Source: Amblyomma americanum | Lineage: Eukaryota; Arthropoda; Arachnida; Ixodida; Ixodidae | DNA: 64,000 nt | Direction: 5' to 3' | NCBI RefSeq assembly: GCF_052857255.1 | Contig: NC_135498.1 | Coordinates: 83,476,639-83,540,638 of the forward strand | Shown here: positions 49,301-61,300 of the stretch, in pieces | How the letters are laid out: the number at the start of each line of letters is the position of its first letter | How positions within the stretch are numbered: the stretch's first letter is position 1 | Program-made: the position numbers and the translations under genes | Notes under the pieces: model-generated | What the model was told of the DNA's origin: nothing | What the model saw: the letters and a program-made list of their open reading frames with translations, nothing else | Database searches by the model: none

Positions 49301-52300
49301 AGAGTTTACTTCACACTGAGTACAACTGGTGGAACAGCCGAGCTTTTAACCCCTTTCCCACTGGAGGTGGTAAACTGGGTTGTTGCTATTTTCGCGTTAA
49401 CATTTTTGGTAAATGTATCCCCACATGGAATAACTTCTTTAACCTGGACGAACGTGACTGGCTTCCGTACTTGAAGGTAGGTAAGGCATTCAAGCAAACT
49501 CGGAACCGAAAACGACGCGCTCTGGTAACCAGGGCGAGCTGTTTATATGGAGCTTACATTTGTCTTGTGTTTCAGGTAGAACTCTATGCATTGTTTGCTT
49601 GCTTGGTAATTAGTCGTCGTGAAGATGGACCACCAAGAGTGGTTCCGAAATCCGTCTTCATGAAAGTACTGACCTGGAAAAGAAAAGCATATATTTTATT
49701 CGGAACAAAACCTTGTTGCTGACAGCTGTTCGATTTTCTTCCCGGTGCATTCATTCGGTATTGAAAAGAAGTTCGAATCTCTCGGTTTTATTCCTGCGTA
49801 TAGGAGGGCGTAGTGAAACCAATGGTATTAAACTATTCATTTTTGAACAACTAGAACTTTTATATTTTAAATATAATTACGAACCTTGAATACGCACTAT
49901 AATTTTTTATTGGGTTGGCAGCTTAACAAAAACGATTACCCTCTCGCTTAGCTTGCTCCTGGTTGCGTGACGCACCTGAAAAGAATGTGCCTCCGGACTA
50001 TTCATTTATTTGCTTCCTAGACAACCGTGAAAGGGATCTCACATAATGTGGCGCGAGCTTGGGCGACAGCTGTATGCATAGGAGAAAATAGAAGTTCTGA
50101 TAATGTGACACATTGGTTAAACTATTAACGGGTGTTGAGAATATAAACGGTGAAAATGAGAAAAATGCATCGCGCAAATGGAGCGCCTCCTCTACCTCTT
50201 CCACAAATGACCACGTTTAAGGGTTTCTCGTACGCAGCCCCGGCTCACAATTTCTAGAACCTAGAGAGCCACCAGCGCGCAAGTGTGTTTAACTTTACTT
50301 ACCGAAACCCAAGAAGGCTTGCAGCATTTCTTTAGCGATGATGAATCCGGAGTTCGAAAAATGAACGCTCCTTTGCAAGTTTGGCGGAAGAAAAAAAAAA
50401 CAAAGAAGGGTCAGCCCTTGGGCCTCTAGAACTGAAACCACATATATTTTTTCTGCGTTAATGATTATCGACTTAGAGCCTTCATATATAATTCATAGTG
50501 GCTGAAGTTTGCATTTTTTTTTTGCAGGAAGGAATGGCCTTGTTCTTGAAGTGGAGAGCACGCTGAGCTTTAAGGACTGAAAATGGTTCATACTCGAGTA
50601 TATTATGCACCAAACCCAGACAGATGAGCTGGATATGTAGATTAACCTCTACTACAGCAATTTATTACAGTGCGATGAAAGCTACAGAACCGACGCACGC
50701 CCTCTGTCCCCAATCGGAGGAATATATCTCCCACGTCTCCTCTTAAAACATCGTTTCCTCTTAAAAATCGTTTCCTCTTTAAACGTTGTGTAATGGTAAT
50801 AGTCACTGTTTAAGACATACTTCTTACATAACTGAGCATTTTCAATTTCATCTCTGCTAAGCGCGCTGTGCTGCCGTGTTCTTTATCGTCCCGTGTTACT
50901 TGGCTTTTTTGCTTCCATATTCAGTGTAAGGGAGTAAAGGCAAAAACGTTTTCTTAGATTAAAACAAATTTTTTGCACGTCCGGTCGCAAGATACGCCAA
51001 CAGATGGAGCCAGCTACACCACTAACGGAGCGAAGCAACCGCGCAGCGAACAACGTGCCAGACCGCCCTTCTGCAGGCAAGCTTTTCGAGGAGTGGCACA
51101 CAGGCGCTCCTCCGCCCCTGTAGCCTCGTCTTTATTGCTAAGCAAAGTTGTCGCGGAGTATAGCCTTTGCGGTACGTTAAGGGCTCCTTAGGCTCTTCTG
51201 ATTGGAAAGAACATTATGAGTCGAGTGGCATCGTCAAAAGATTTTCTTGCCTTTGATCGCCAAAAAGGCAATATTGCCAGTTTTTTTCGCTTTTGATTCG
51301 CTAAGGCATGCTTGGTTTCGCTTACCGCAGCTATTTTAATCACGGGCAGCGTACGGTTCATCGCGTCAGTGAAGTTTGTGATGTCTTTTCATTATAGGAG
51401 ACGAAGATAATCTGGCGTAAATCGGAACACAGCTTCGAGATCCGCAGCTATAATTCTGATTGAAACAGCAACAGCTAGCCTGTATTTAATCTCACTGGTA
51501 ATTTAAAATGGGAGAGAAGACAAAGAATTTTTTAAAAGAGGTTGATCGAGCTAAACGAGCAATTGGAGGGATCACCAAGGTGTGCATGCGCCAACAGCAT
51601 TCCGGAGTCGTCCCCTTGTTAAATATGGGTCGGACTTTGGCAGAGCAGAAGTTCGCGATTTTGTTAGTGCCTTCCGCCCGCCGCTTGAGCATCTTTTGTG
51701 TCGTGTCGACCAATAGTTATGCAATGAAAAACGTGCAGCTAGATTTGCGCTTTTCTTTTTGGATTATCAATCATTAGCTTATCAAATAAATCAAATTATT
51801 AAAAAATGCTAATATTAAATGTACTACAAGCATTTGACAAGAAAAACCTAATTAAGAAGCATTCAAAGCATTGGACAGAGCATATTCGACACGTATATCA
51901 CTGTCTTTCTTGAGATATCAAGCTTAACTATAAGATGATGAAACCGGAGTGAAGAGATTATAAGAACGCATTCAATTACAGTTTCTCAAAGTTCAACCTC
52001 CATCAAAGCAATTGTTTTAAAGAGAGAAATACAACTTCAGGACCTCAAAATATATGCAGAAATTTATTGAAACAACTGTAATCTGTTTTCAGAGATGCCG
52101 TCAATTCAGAGTTATTTCGATTTGAAAGTGACTTCAAGCGCTGTTTCTGATTTTCATCCTGGAACGACCAGAAAGTACCGGTAGTCAAACAGAAGAAAAC
52201 AAAATGAAGAAGCCACAGACTTACGGGATTGCGCTGGTGAATAGGGGCACTACCAGCAGCCCGTACGGAATGACTGAAAGCAGAGAACAAAGATCTCGGC

Positions 52301-55300
52301 AATCGATACGCATGATAATTACAACGCTTTTCTTCGCTTTACGTACCATTATTTTATACATTTACACATTGCTCGGTACAGACTGAGAGTTTGTGAATTC
52401 CGAAGAGAATGTAATGCCGGAATAGATAGCAACCAATAAGGTGAACAAAAACAACAAAAGCTTATTGCACGAGTACTCAGTGTCAGCTCTGATTGAACAT
52501 GGCAGCTGTAAATGGTAAAGATATTCCTCCAAATCTAGCTTTTAATAAGCATTGACGCAAGATCTACTTCAGAGAGGAAGCTTTCAGGGAGCGTTTTTAG
52601 GAGGTTCGAAACAGGAGATCCAAATGGTGATATGAAGACAATGATAAGGGCTGTGTGTATTGACAGAAGTGCTCTGCTCATCAACGAACTGGGAATCATC
52701 TGCTGTATGTCTGAGCATCGAGGATAACTCAGCGTGTGGCATTTATATGACCTAGCAAATAGAGCTTCCGGTTTGAAGCAGTGGCTAAATGTTAAGGAAA
52801 ATTCAGGATGCTTTCGGCAATAAATCGATCAAATACAGTGTAGTAGGAAGATGCTGGGACAGGTTATTGGTTTCCCCAGCATTAGAGGTTAGGGACCCGA
52901 CCTCTTGTATCTTGCTTACTTTTGCCGGTACACGTTGTGAATTCTTTCTTTTTTGCCTCCAGGGTTGTGCAACTTTACATGACGAGATTGGACTTTTCTA
53001 GAAAGAAGAAGCAGGGGAGTTTACGATGTTCAGTAGTATTGTCAGCGATGTAAACGTGCATGTGCCAAAGTTGTCAGTGAGGTTTAAGTGGGTGGTGGTG
53101 ACCCGTCACTTGAACCATGGTTACCACTCTACAATGGTGCTCTTGTGAATAGAACATCGGCCGAGTTTGATTCTTTTCTTGGGGATACAGACACCAAAAA
53201 TAACCAGTTTGTATTATATTGTGCAGCGGTCCTACTCCTCCGCCTTCGAAACCAGCATCCAAGGCTGCCATCAAATCGTCGTGACATCGTTTGCGACCTA
53301 CACTGACTTTTCGCTCTTCGCATATGCTTGAAACATGAAAGTTCGGTTTGAAAAAGATAACGATGTTTCAGAAATTAAAATGAATTTCCTAAACAGCATT
53401 TTGTGCTTGACAAGCTCTATGGGTAAACTAGGAAATATGACGCCAAAAATCGGAGCTGCTGGGAAAACTGAAAAATACTTTTTTTTTCAGCTGCACGCCT
53501 AAATAGAGGTTCAAGCCTTGTGTCATGGTTTCCACCTTTCAGGACTGAATTTCCACAAATGTTCATAGGCAATGTACGCTATAAATTTTTCAGTTTCATT
53601 TTGCGGTTTATTTTTTTTTGAAGACAGCACGAGTGTCATTTATAAGTTCACTGCAGCTGAAGATATGAGGCTTCAAGTTGAGGGTTTCTATAGAGACTCC
53701 GCTACTCTCGATTGACAGCCAAATCAAATAAGCATATTTTTAGCACATAACTATTTGGCTAACCACGTGCAAAAGCTATAAAACTAAAGCATACGAAGTA
53801 ACTTTTTTCGTATTTGAACGCTTTAATAGGGCGTGGCTGAACAAAATATGAAGTTCACGCTACAATATAGACGAAATCATTGCTTCATGTTCTAGAGGGG
53901 CTTCCTTGTAACTCCACATCGAGTCATATTTTAGAAAAAATTTTGACAGTTTATTGCCTGCCTCTGAGCGATTCGTCAGCTCAGCCACTGGTGCTGTAAA
54001 TGATTTCCTCTGCTTGCAGAAAATCCCTTCATGTCTTAGACGAAGGTTTAGGGGTATACCCCTCACAATAGGAAAAACTAAACATAAAATTCGCTTTCAG
54101 ATATGACCCGCAGGCATCATAACGATGTCACAGATTGCCCCAATTTTCTTGCTGGCAGTGTGTTGCTGTCCGGTAAGGGGAGAAATTTATTTCGTACCTG
54201 GAGATGAAAAAGAGAGTCTACTTCCAGAGACGTGTAGAAACTCGCATATTCTTGTAATTTTTTTTTGCAACGATGAGATAAGCAAGGCAGAACTCGCGAT
54301 TTGGCAGGAATATAGCTTTAAACTGGATAAGTCTTTCAGGCCCGAGCCGACAGTTTCGTTGAGTTGTGTTAAAACATCACGGCCCTCTAAATAGTCAGCA
54401 ACGTCGCCCGGGGTTGATATTTATATCTTTAAGAAAGAACTAGTGCAATTCATAGCGTATTTTTGTAGTTTTACTGTTGTAACCTTTCGACGCTCTAATG
54501 TTTTCCTCTTTCATGTGGTCACCATTTCTTGCACAGTTTAACCATGCTTTATCATAATATTTCTAATATTTTCAGAAAGCCGGACTGCCATTTTGCTGCC
54601 GGCGGCACTGTTATCGGCAGCGGGGCTGCCGAAAAAAGTGGTTGCTGGTATCTTTAATAGACACTACCAGTTTTATAGATGGTAATCTTAAAACAGAGTT
54701 AGTGCTTTCAACAACAGTTTTAATAACATCTACGGATATCGGTTAATGTCTCGCCTTTTATTGGCTCTGCAGGCCCTCTAGGTGGCGTGGCTATTGCCGT
54801 GATGGTAGAGTTGCACAGAATTATTGTACTAACAATATATCGAATCCCCGGTGTCAGCGTATGCAGCCGCTGGCTACCATGAGATAGCGAGACTATGAAA
54901 GGAAAAAAAAATTACGTTTAATTTTTTCTGCAGTTAATGAGTAAACTCGTCCTTTAGGGCTGCGCGAAATGAAGTAAGAAGTGTTCATAACCGGAACATT
55001 GCAATATCAAAGCACGCAAGGACAGCAGAGCTTGGACTAGGCTGACAATAAAGAGGCTTAATCAGTACAGGAATGAAAACGTTAGTATGCCTTCATCTTG
55101 AGCCCGCAATCGTCATGACAACACCCCCCTCACTCAACGGAGCTGAAGGCAATCTCAAAGGATTTGAGACCGGTCATTGCAGGCACAAATACTACAGAGG
55201 CCACCCTAGACTAGAATTTAACTTTGGAAACAATTCTGCGGAGCGGCACGCGAACTATGTTTAGTTTTTTTCGTTGGAGAGGGTGTTTTGCCAGCGGCTG

Positions 55301-58300
55301 CTATGTTCATTTGTCCTATTGTTTAACGACAATTTGACGGTATTATCAGTATTAAATCAAACCCTAGTCTACTTGCACTGCTACTAACACTGTTAATGTA
55401 GCTGTAATTTCTTTGGTGCTGGCGGGATTCACAGGGCATAAATTCTTATGAAAGTGTTTCCTAGAAGCAAATGGTATATTTGGAAAATAGGGAGTTGCTT
55501 TTTTGTTTTGATCGTAAACAATTATTTTTCTGCCTAAATTGTGTATTCAGGACTCCAGAAAGAATTCTTTTTTAGTCTTTTAGAGCCAAAGACAAGCGCC
55601 TTGGTTATTACAAAGATGTGATTAATTCCGTACAAAGAGTCAGGTTGGTAGACATATTGACATCGAAATGCCCGGATTTGACAAGTAAGCAGCCACGCGA
55701 TCGTGGAATCAGTGTTCTTCGAAGATGCACATTACGGTCGACTTTGAGCAAAAACAGTCGATGTGATCACTGCTAGGCAAAATCTATCTGCATAAAAATG
55801 GATGAGGACGTGGTGCCAAGCTCACTGTTTTGTGAAATATTGTGTGCTGCGCTTACTATATGACACAAAAAAAAAACTAACATTTCTGTGACCAAAAGGA
55901 AGCTAAATTCTAGTCGGACAATAATAGTTTTTCTAGGTGCCGTACTTAATCACAGAAAGCATTGAGTTTGCTGTGTACACAATTAGGTACAACGCGCCTG
56001 AAAGGAGTACCTCTCTAGCTTTTTTCATACCAGTTAAATAATAGAAGTTGCCTAGCATATACTTCTCCTTCATAACTGAAAGACCGCGGACTGATGATGC
56101 ATTTAAAAAAAAATGGTCGTGGTAGTTCAACAATATCTGCGGCGGATGAGTTGTAAGCGTAAATTATTTGCTTCCTTTCCATTTTTTTCCCAATTCAGTT
56201 ATGAAGCTTTTTCATGCTCGAGTCACATAGGGCGCTTTCTTGCTCGATACATGGTTGTCTTGTCCTGTAGCTAATAGCCCTCTCTCAAGTGATTACAGTC
56301 GAGTGCACAGCCTTCTGGCATACATAGCCACACCCCGTCGCGTCAAACGCCCACACATCCCTCGTACATTGGTCAGATTGTTTAGGTTTATCGCATAAAG
56401 ACCTGCAGCCTCAACCGTGTAAACGCTGCATTGAATGAGGAACGGTTACAATAACCTCATTTGCTTCGTTACAGCACCCGTTAGACTAGGCCCCTTAGAT
56501 TCATAATTATATAATTATAAAGCAGGAAGTTAAACAAAAATTCTGTGCACAAATTAACTCTTCTAGATTTAGATGAAGTTATTCATAATTTACCCTGCGT
56601 CTACTTGGGGTGTAAACTTGAACATTCGGCTCCCTTGCTCACACGCATTGGCTGCCAACCAAAAAAAGCTCAGGTGACTTTAAAGACGTGAAAAATAGAC
56701 TCCATGTGAATTCATAAGATGGCGCCTGGGAGACAACTTACGTAGTGTATTCTTCACAGGCTCGTAGATGGGCACTACTCCCATATGGTTGACGTTCCTG
56801 AACACAGAAGTCGTTTTGATATTCGCTTTAAAATGTTTGTGCACACCTGTTGGCTCTATGAAATACAGCCAAGGTGCGGTATATTAAGCCTTGCAAGAGA
56901 AAAGCCAGTGAAGGATAACTAGCAAAGCATATCCAGCAGTGCAAACCTGAATGCAAATATGCCTTAGTATGCCAGATGAAAGCCAAAACCACTTTTTGTT
57001 TGCTATTCAAAAACAACTTTTGGATGCAGTTTTCATGACAACTGACAGGGTTGTAGCATGCCAGATTGAGTCAGGTGGCATTCCATGGGGCGTAATGGCT
57101 GGCGTAATATATAATAAGTTTCATTTACTCAAGAATTAGCTCTAGCATACGTATTTATTTTCGAAGTGTGCTATGTCAGAAGTTTGGCAATATTAATGCT
57201 GAAGTCATCGCGATGCAGTGCTTTCGGCAAGATTCCACAAATGTCCCTACCTGGGAACTATAGGCTCCTGCCCTCGCATCGTGTTCCTCAGCACCTGGGC
57301 CTTCCTTCTGGCAATGGTCAGCAGGTTTCCGAAGAAGTCGGTCTCGTTCAGGGCTTCACCCTGAATTAAACAGCGACGTGGTTTTAACACTAACTCTCAG
57401 GAACCTTGAAATGAGTACTTGAGTACTTCCTTTCTTCATCGCTTTCAAAAGCTAATGCTCACGTAGAGCAAGCTGCGCACGTTTCTATTTGCAGGCTAGC
57501 TTACTAAAATTTTATGATTATTTTTTTGGGGGGAGCAGAGTGACGTTCTTTGACTACACTACTCTCAAATATGAGCAAATGGAATGGAAAACTTTCTTCA
57601 ATATGAGGCAGTTAATAGAGTTCTAAAGTAGATGCACATCCGTGGTTGTGTGTTGTTTCACTCTTGTGTTGAAGTGTTTCGAAAACAGTAAAAATGAAAG
57701 ACCATTACTACTAAACAGCTTACGGGACGCTGCACAGTTGCCACTCCAAGCTGACTGCCTACCTCATTTAAAAATTGGACCAGCTGATTGATATTCTTCT
57801 TAAGGTTGTTTGGCAAGACTGTTCACCAAGTCTGAGTTTACTTCCAATGCTCTTTCTGAAGGAAATAGCTCGCGGAATGCACTGCAGATCAAGTGAATAG
57901 GGATTGACAAAGCATCGTAGCTTACCAGACCTAATTCAATGCTTTCCTAGGAACCACAGTTTACTGTGTGATGCTCAAATACCACCGCACGAGAAAGTGA
58001 GGATAAGTCCCTCAAAAAATCTGATGTATCCAAGACCCATGTTGCACGCGGTAATTTTCGGCGTAGAACGAAGTAGCTGAGCGTCCGAGCTACGCGAAAA
58101 GCAGTCGCGCTAGAGCAGCTATTCTGTTCGAATGCCACAATAAACACCTGGTCCTGAAACAGTCTGTGGTTTCATTTTACTCTTCCTGGAACCCAGGACA
58201 AAATATGGCAAAGCACAACAAACATATTAAAATGCAACCACTTCATTCCATTTCATTCCACGAACAATAAACTTTTAAAGTTAACATTTTTTGGAATAAA

Positions 58301-61300
58301 TCCAAATAGGTGGATATAAATTTACGTTAAAAGTTTCACGCAGCGTACTGTTAATTCGTCGAAAAATAATTGTAGGCCTACTTAATGCAATGAAATGCAA
58401 TGTATAGCACTAGGCAATTGTTTTCTGCAAAAAAAATATTAGCCAGGTGTTTCTTGGACAGATTAGGCTAGAAGAAGATAACCGGCGCTCACACTCACAG
58501 AGGTGAATTGTTCCTGTGGTGAAAGCTTCCCGTGACCGAAAGACACCTTCATGCCCTGAACCTGAAAAAATAAAACGATGTGCGCAAGCCTTAGCTCTTC
58601 CCTGGCACTACAGCGGCTCGAGAGTTTTACACAGTCATGGGAGAAGTGAATGTGCTCTTGCATAAAAGTGGCGCCAGTATTTATGACTACAAGTTTGTGG
58701 AAGATGCTATACGAGAGAAATACAACCATGCCTGGATCAAGTAGTTACTTCTAGAATTCATAAAAAAGTCCCAATTCACTCTTAAAGAACTAGATAAGTA
58801 TATTAAATCTGTGTTCGCTTTGAAGTCGAAGAATGCGATTTGTGGAGAAGCAGGAGCAGCAAGGAGTCCAGTGTTGAAAAAGTGTTAAAAGTTTCCCATT
58901 TCAAATGACACCACTCTTAAGTTAATAAGTAGTAAACACAGATAATGAGTCTTCCGCGAGTGAAAATGGACTATCGGGTTTCCATCTCTAACTTCTTGTA
59001 AGCTCGTGGCACCGAGGGTAAGAGGAACCAGCAAAAAGCCTGTGAACACTTTAGAAAATTTAAACTCATACCGCCCTACGTCTTTTTTAGCTGAGGTTGT
59101 TGATTAACCTACCTGAGCCATTATGTCATAACCTAGAGTAATGAGGCAGCACTAGCAAGTAAACTTTACTAGTGTACTGGGAAGTTTCAGAACGTAACGT
59201 CTTTTAGCATCATCATCGTGTACCGGCCGCTTCTATCAGGGTTGGGTTGTGCACGCCTCCCCCACGCATGTGCAACGAGGCCTTGGAAAGCGCGTGAAGA
59301 TACAGCCGAAACTTTGTAATGGGGAACCTGCGCTGCAAAGGTGGCACTGCAATTGTTCTATTCGGTGACTCAAAACTGCTTTTGTCAGCCGCTTGGGCCG
59401 CTGTAAACGGGAGAACACATACTGCGCGATTAGATACCCGCGTTTGGCTGACAACATTCATTCCCTAGCTTCTCTCGGCGTAGCCCAGATAGCTGACGCA
59501 CGGCACGTGCGCCTTCGACTGAGCGAGGAGGCTGACGCCAATAAGCGCCTGAAGGTGGCGCGAAAAAGTACTAAGAGTACTACCCAAAACTGCTTGCTCG
59601 TCTCGCTAGGCAGTGCGTTATGGCGCCGCAATCGGCACCGCAAACGTCAGCGCAAGTTCCCCATAGGCTGAGTCTTCTTCCATTAGAATAAATTTGGTCA
59701 TTTATATTACCAATCGCACATAATACAGGCTGCAGCTGAGAACGGCACGTTCAGTAGGCAAGCTACCCTGTCACTGAGAACTTTGCGCCGTATTGGTGAT
59801 GCAGTTCGCGTATGGGGCTGGTTAATTATTTGCCGGACAGCGACAATTAAAGCAAGCGAAAAATAACAGCATTGCTGGAACCTACAAATGCGAGCAAAAT
59901 GATTTAGAAGTCCAGCCCGTTCGTCGTTTATTTTTTCTTGCCCTATGACATCTCTCTCTGCGTAGCTGTGTGCGTTGGCGGCCTAGGAATGCCAACGCTA
60001 GCTGTTGCTCCGGACAAGAGCGGGAACACGGTTGTCATCGCCTTCCCTCATCGATGCCATCTCATTTTCGCGTATTAAATTAAGGCTCATAACAATAAGG
60101 CTACTTTGCCGTCTTAATCACCCCTCAGTATGTCCGTATCACGTAATTGTGGGCTAAGGGAGCCCGCAAAGACGTCTGAGAGGCCGCTGGCTTCAAGAAA
60201 GTCGCCTCAAACTAGGCAAGTTGATGAAGACTTATTTTTCTCTGCGAACGCCCAATAGGGCTAGCGGATCTTGACGCAACACTCTTTCCAAGTTGACTCT
60301 CGGCGGACAAGGAAGAGGGTGATTTTGACAGGACTTATAATTCTGCTCCAGATTCTTGCACTGTGATCGACCGAGCCCCCACATTGAAGCACATAATCAA
60401 TGAAAAAATATAAAAGGCATAGAAATTTGAATAAGTGAAGAATACCTCTGTGCACATTAGCATGTTTTTTGGGCTTCCTTGGCACGTACCTTGCGGACGG
60501 CGTGCCACTGTGTCGCCTTGTCCACCCAGGGCGAGCCCTGCAAGATCGCAGTCAGAGCCATCTTTAGCGCCGTCACCGTCAGCTTCAAAAGGATCTGCAA
60601 CGAAATGAACGACGCTCCGGTCACGCGATGGGCCGGCGCCCTATGTGTCACATTTATATGCGCCCCATTGACAGGTTTTCAGTCAAGCACAAACCCCCCT
60701 GTATGCATCGATAAAATAGGTTTTATTGCGGCTTTCGGGAATCAGGCTGTCATGCGGGAAGTTCTATCTCTGTCGAAGCGTTCAGGCATGCAATGCTTTT
60801 AGCTACTGTTCCCGGCAAACTTAGGCAAACACGGGCCACAAACCGCGGTGAATTTGGATCAGAACCTAAGGGTGAAGTTTTGTAACAACTTTTCGTCCCT
60901 CTCAGGACAGTATTAAGAAGAAAAAAAACTTGCGATAGCATTCATCCTAAGCGGGATTCAAATCTGCGACCGCCCAAAAAAATGTGCTTCGTTTCACAAT
61001 ACCACAAACCTCACGTTCAACGACGCAGCCTCTGGCATTGTGTGTAACAACAGGCAGCTTGTCGCGCAATGTGTTCCATATTGTCGGCTTCATCACTCAG
61101 ACCGTACTTCTGTACAACGAATCTTTGCTAAGGCTCCTGAAGAGCAGGCGACGGCTGTGACAAGTCAAAGATCTAAAACAGCGAGAGAGGTCGAACTCGC
61201 TGCCGTGCAGCAAAAAAGGAATCGGCTGAATTCGCGGGCGCGTAGCAGACGAAGTGCGGCTAAGGAAGCCCTGCACACTCTGCAGCTGAGAGAAGCGGCT

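Noticed and set aside
49225..49722. Plus-strand open frame of 165 codons
   Set aside because: No recognisable domain, and composition is like the surrounding intron.
60940..60980. tRNA-like B box (GGGATTCAAATCTGCG)
   Set aside because: No A box or cloverleaf at the right distance; too degenerate to call.
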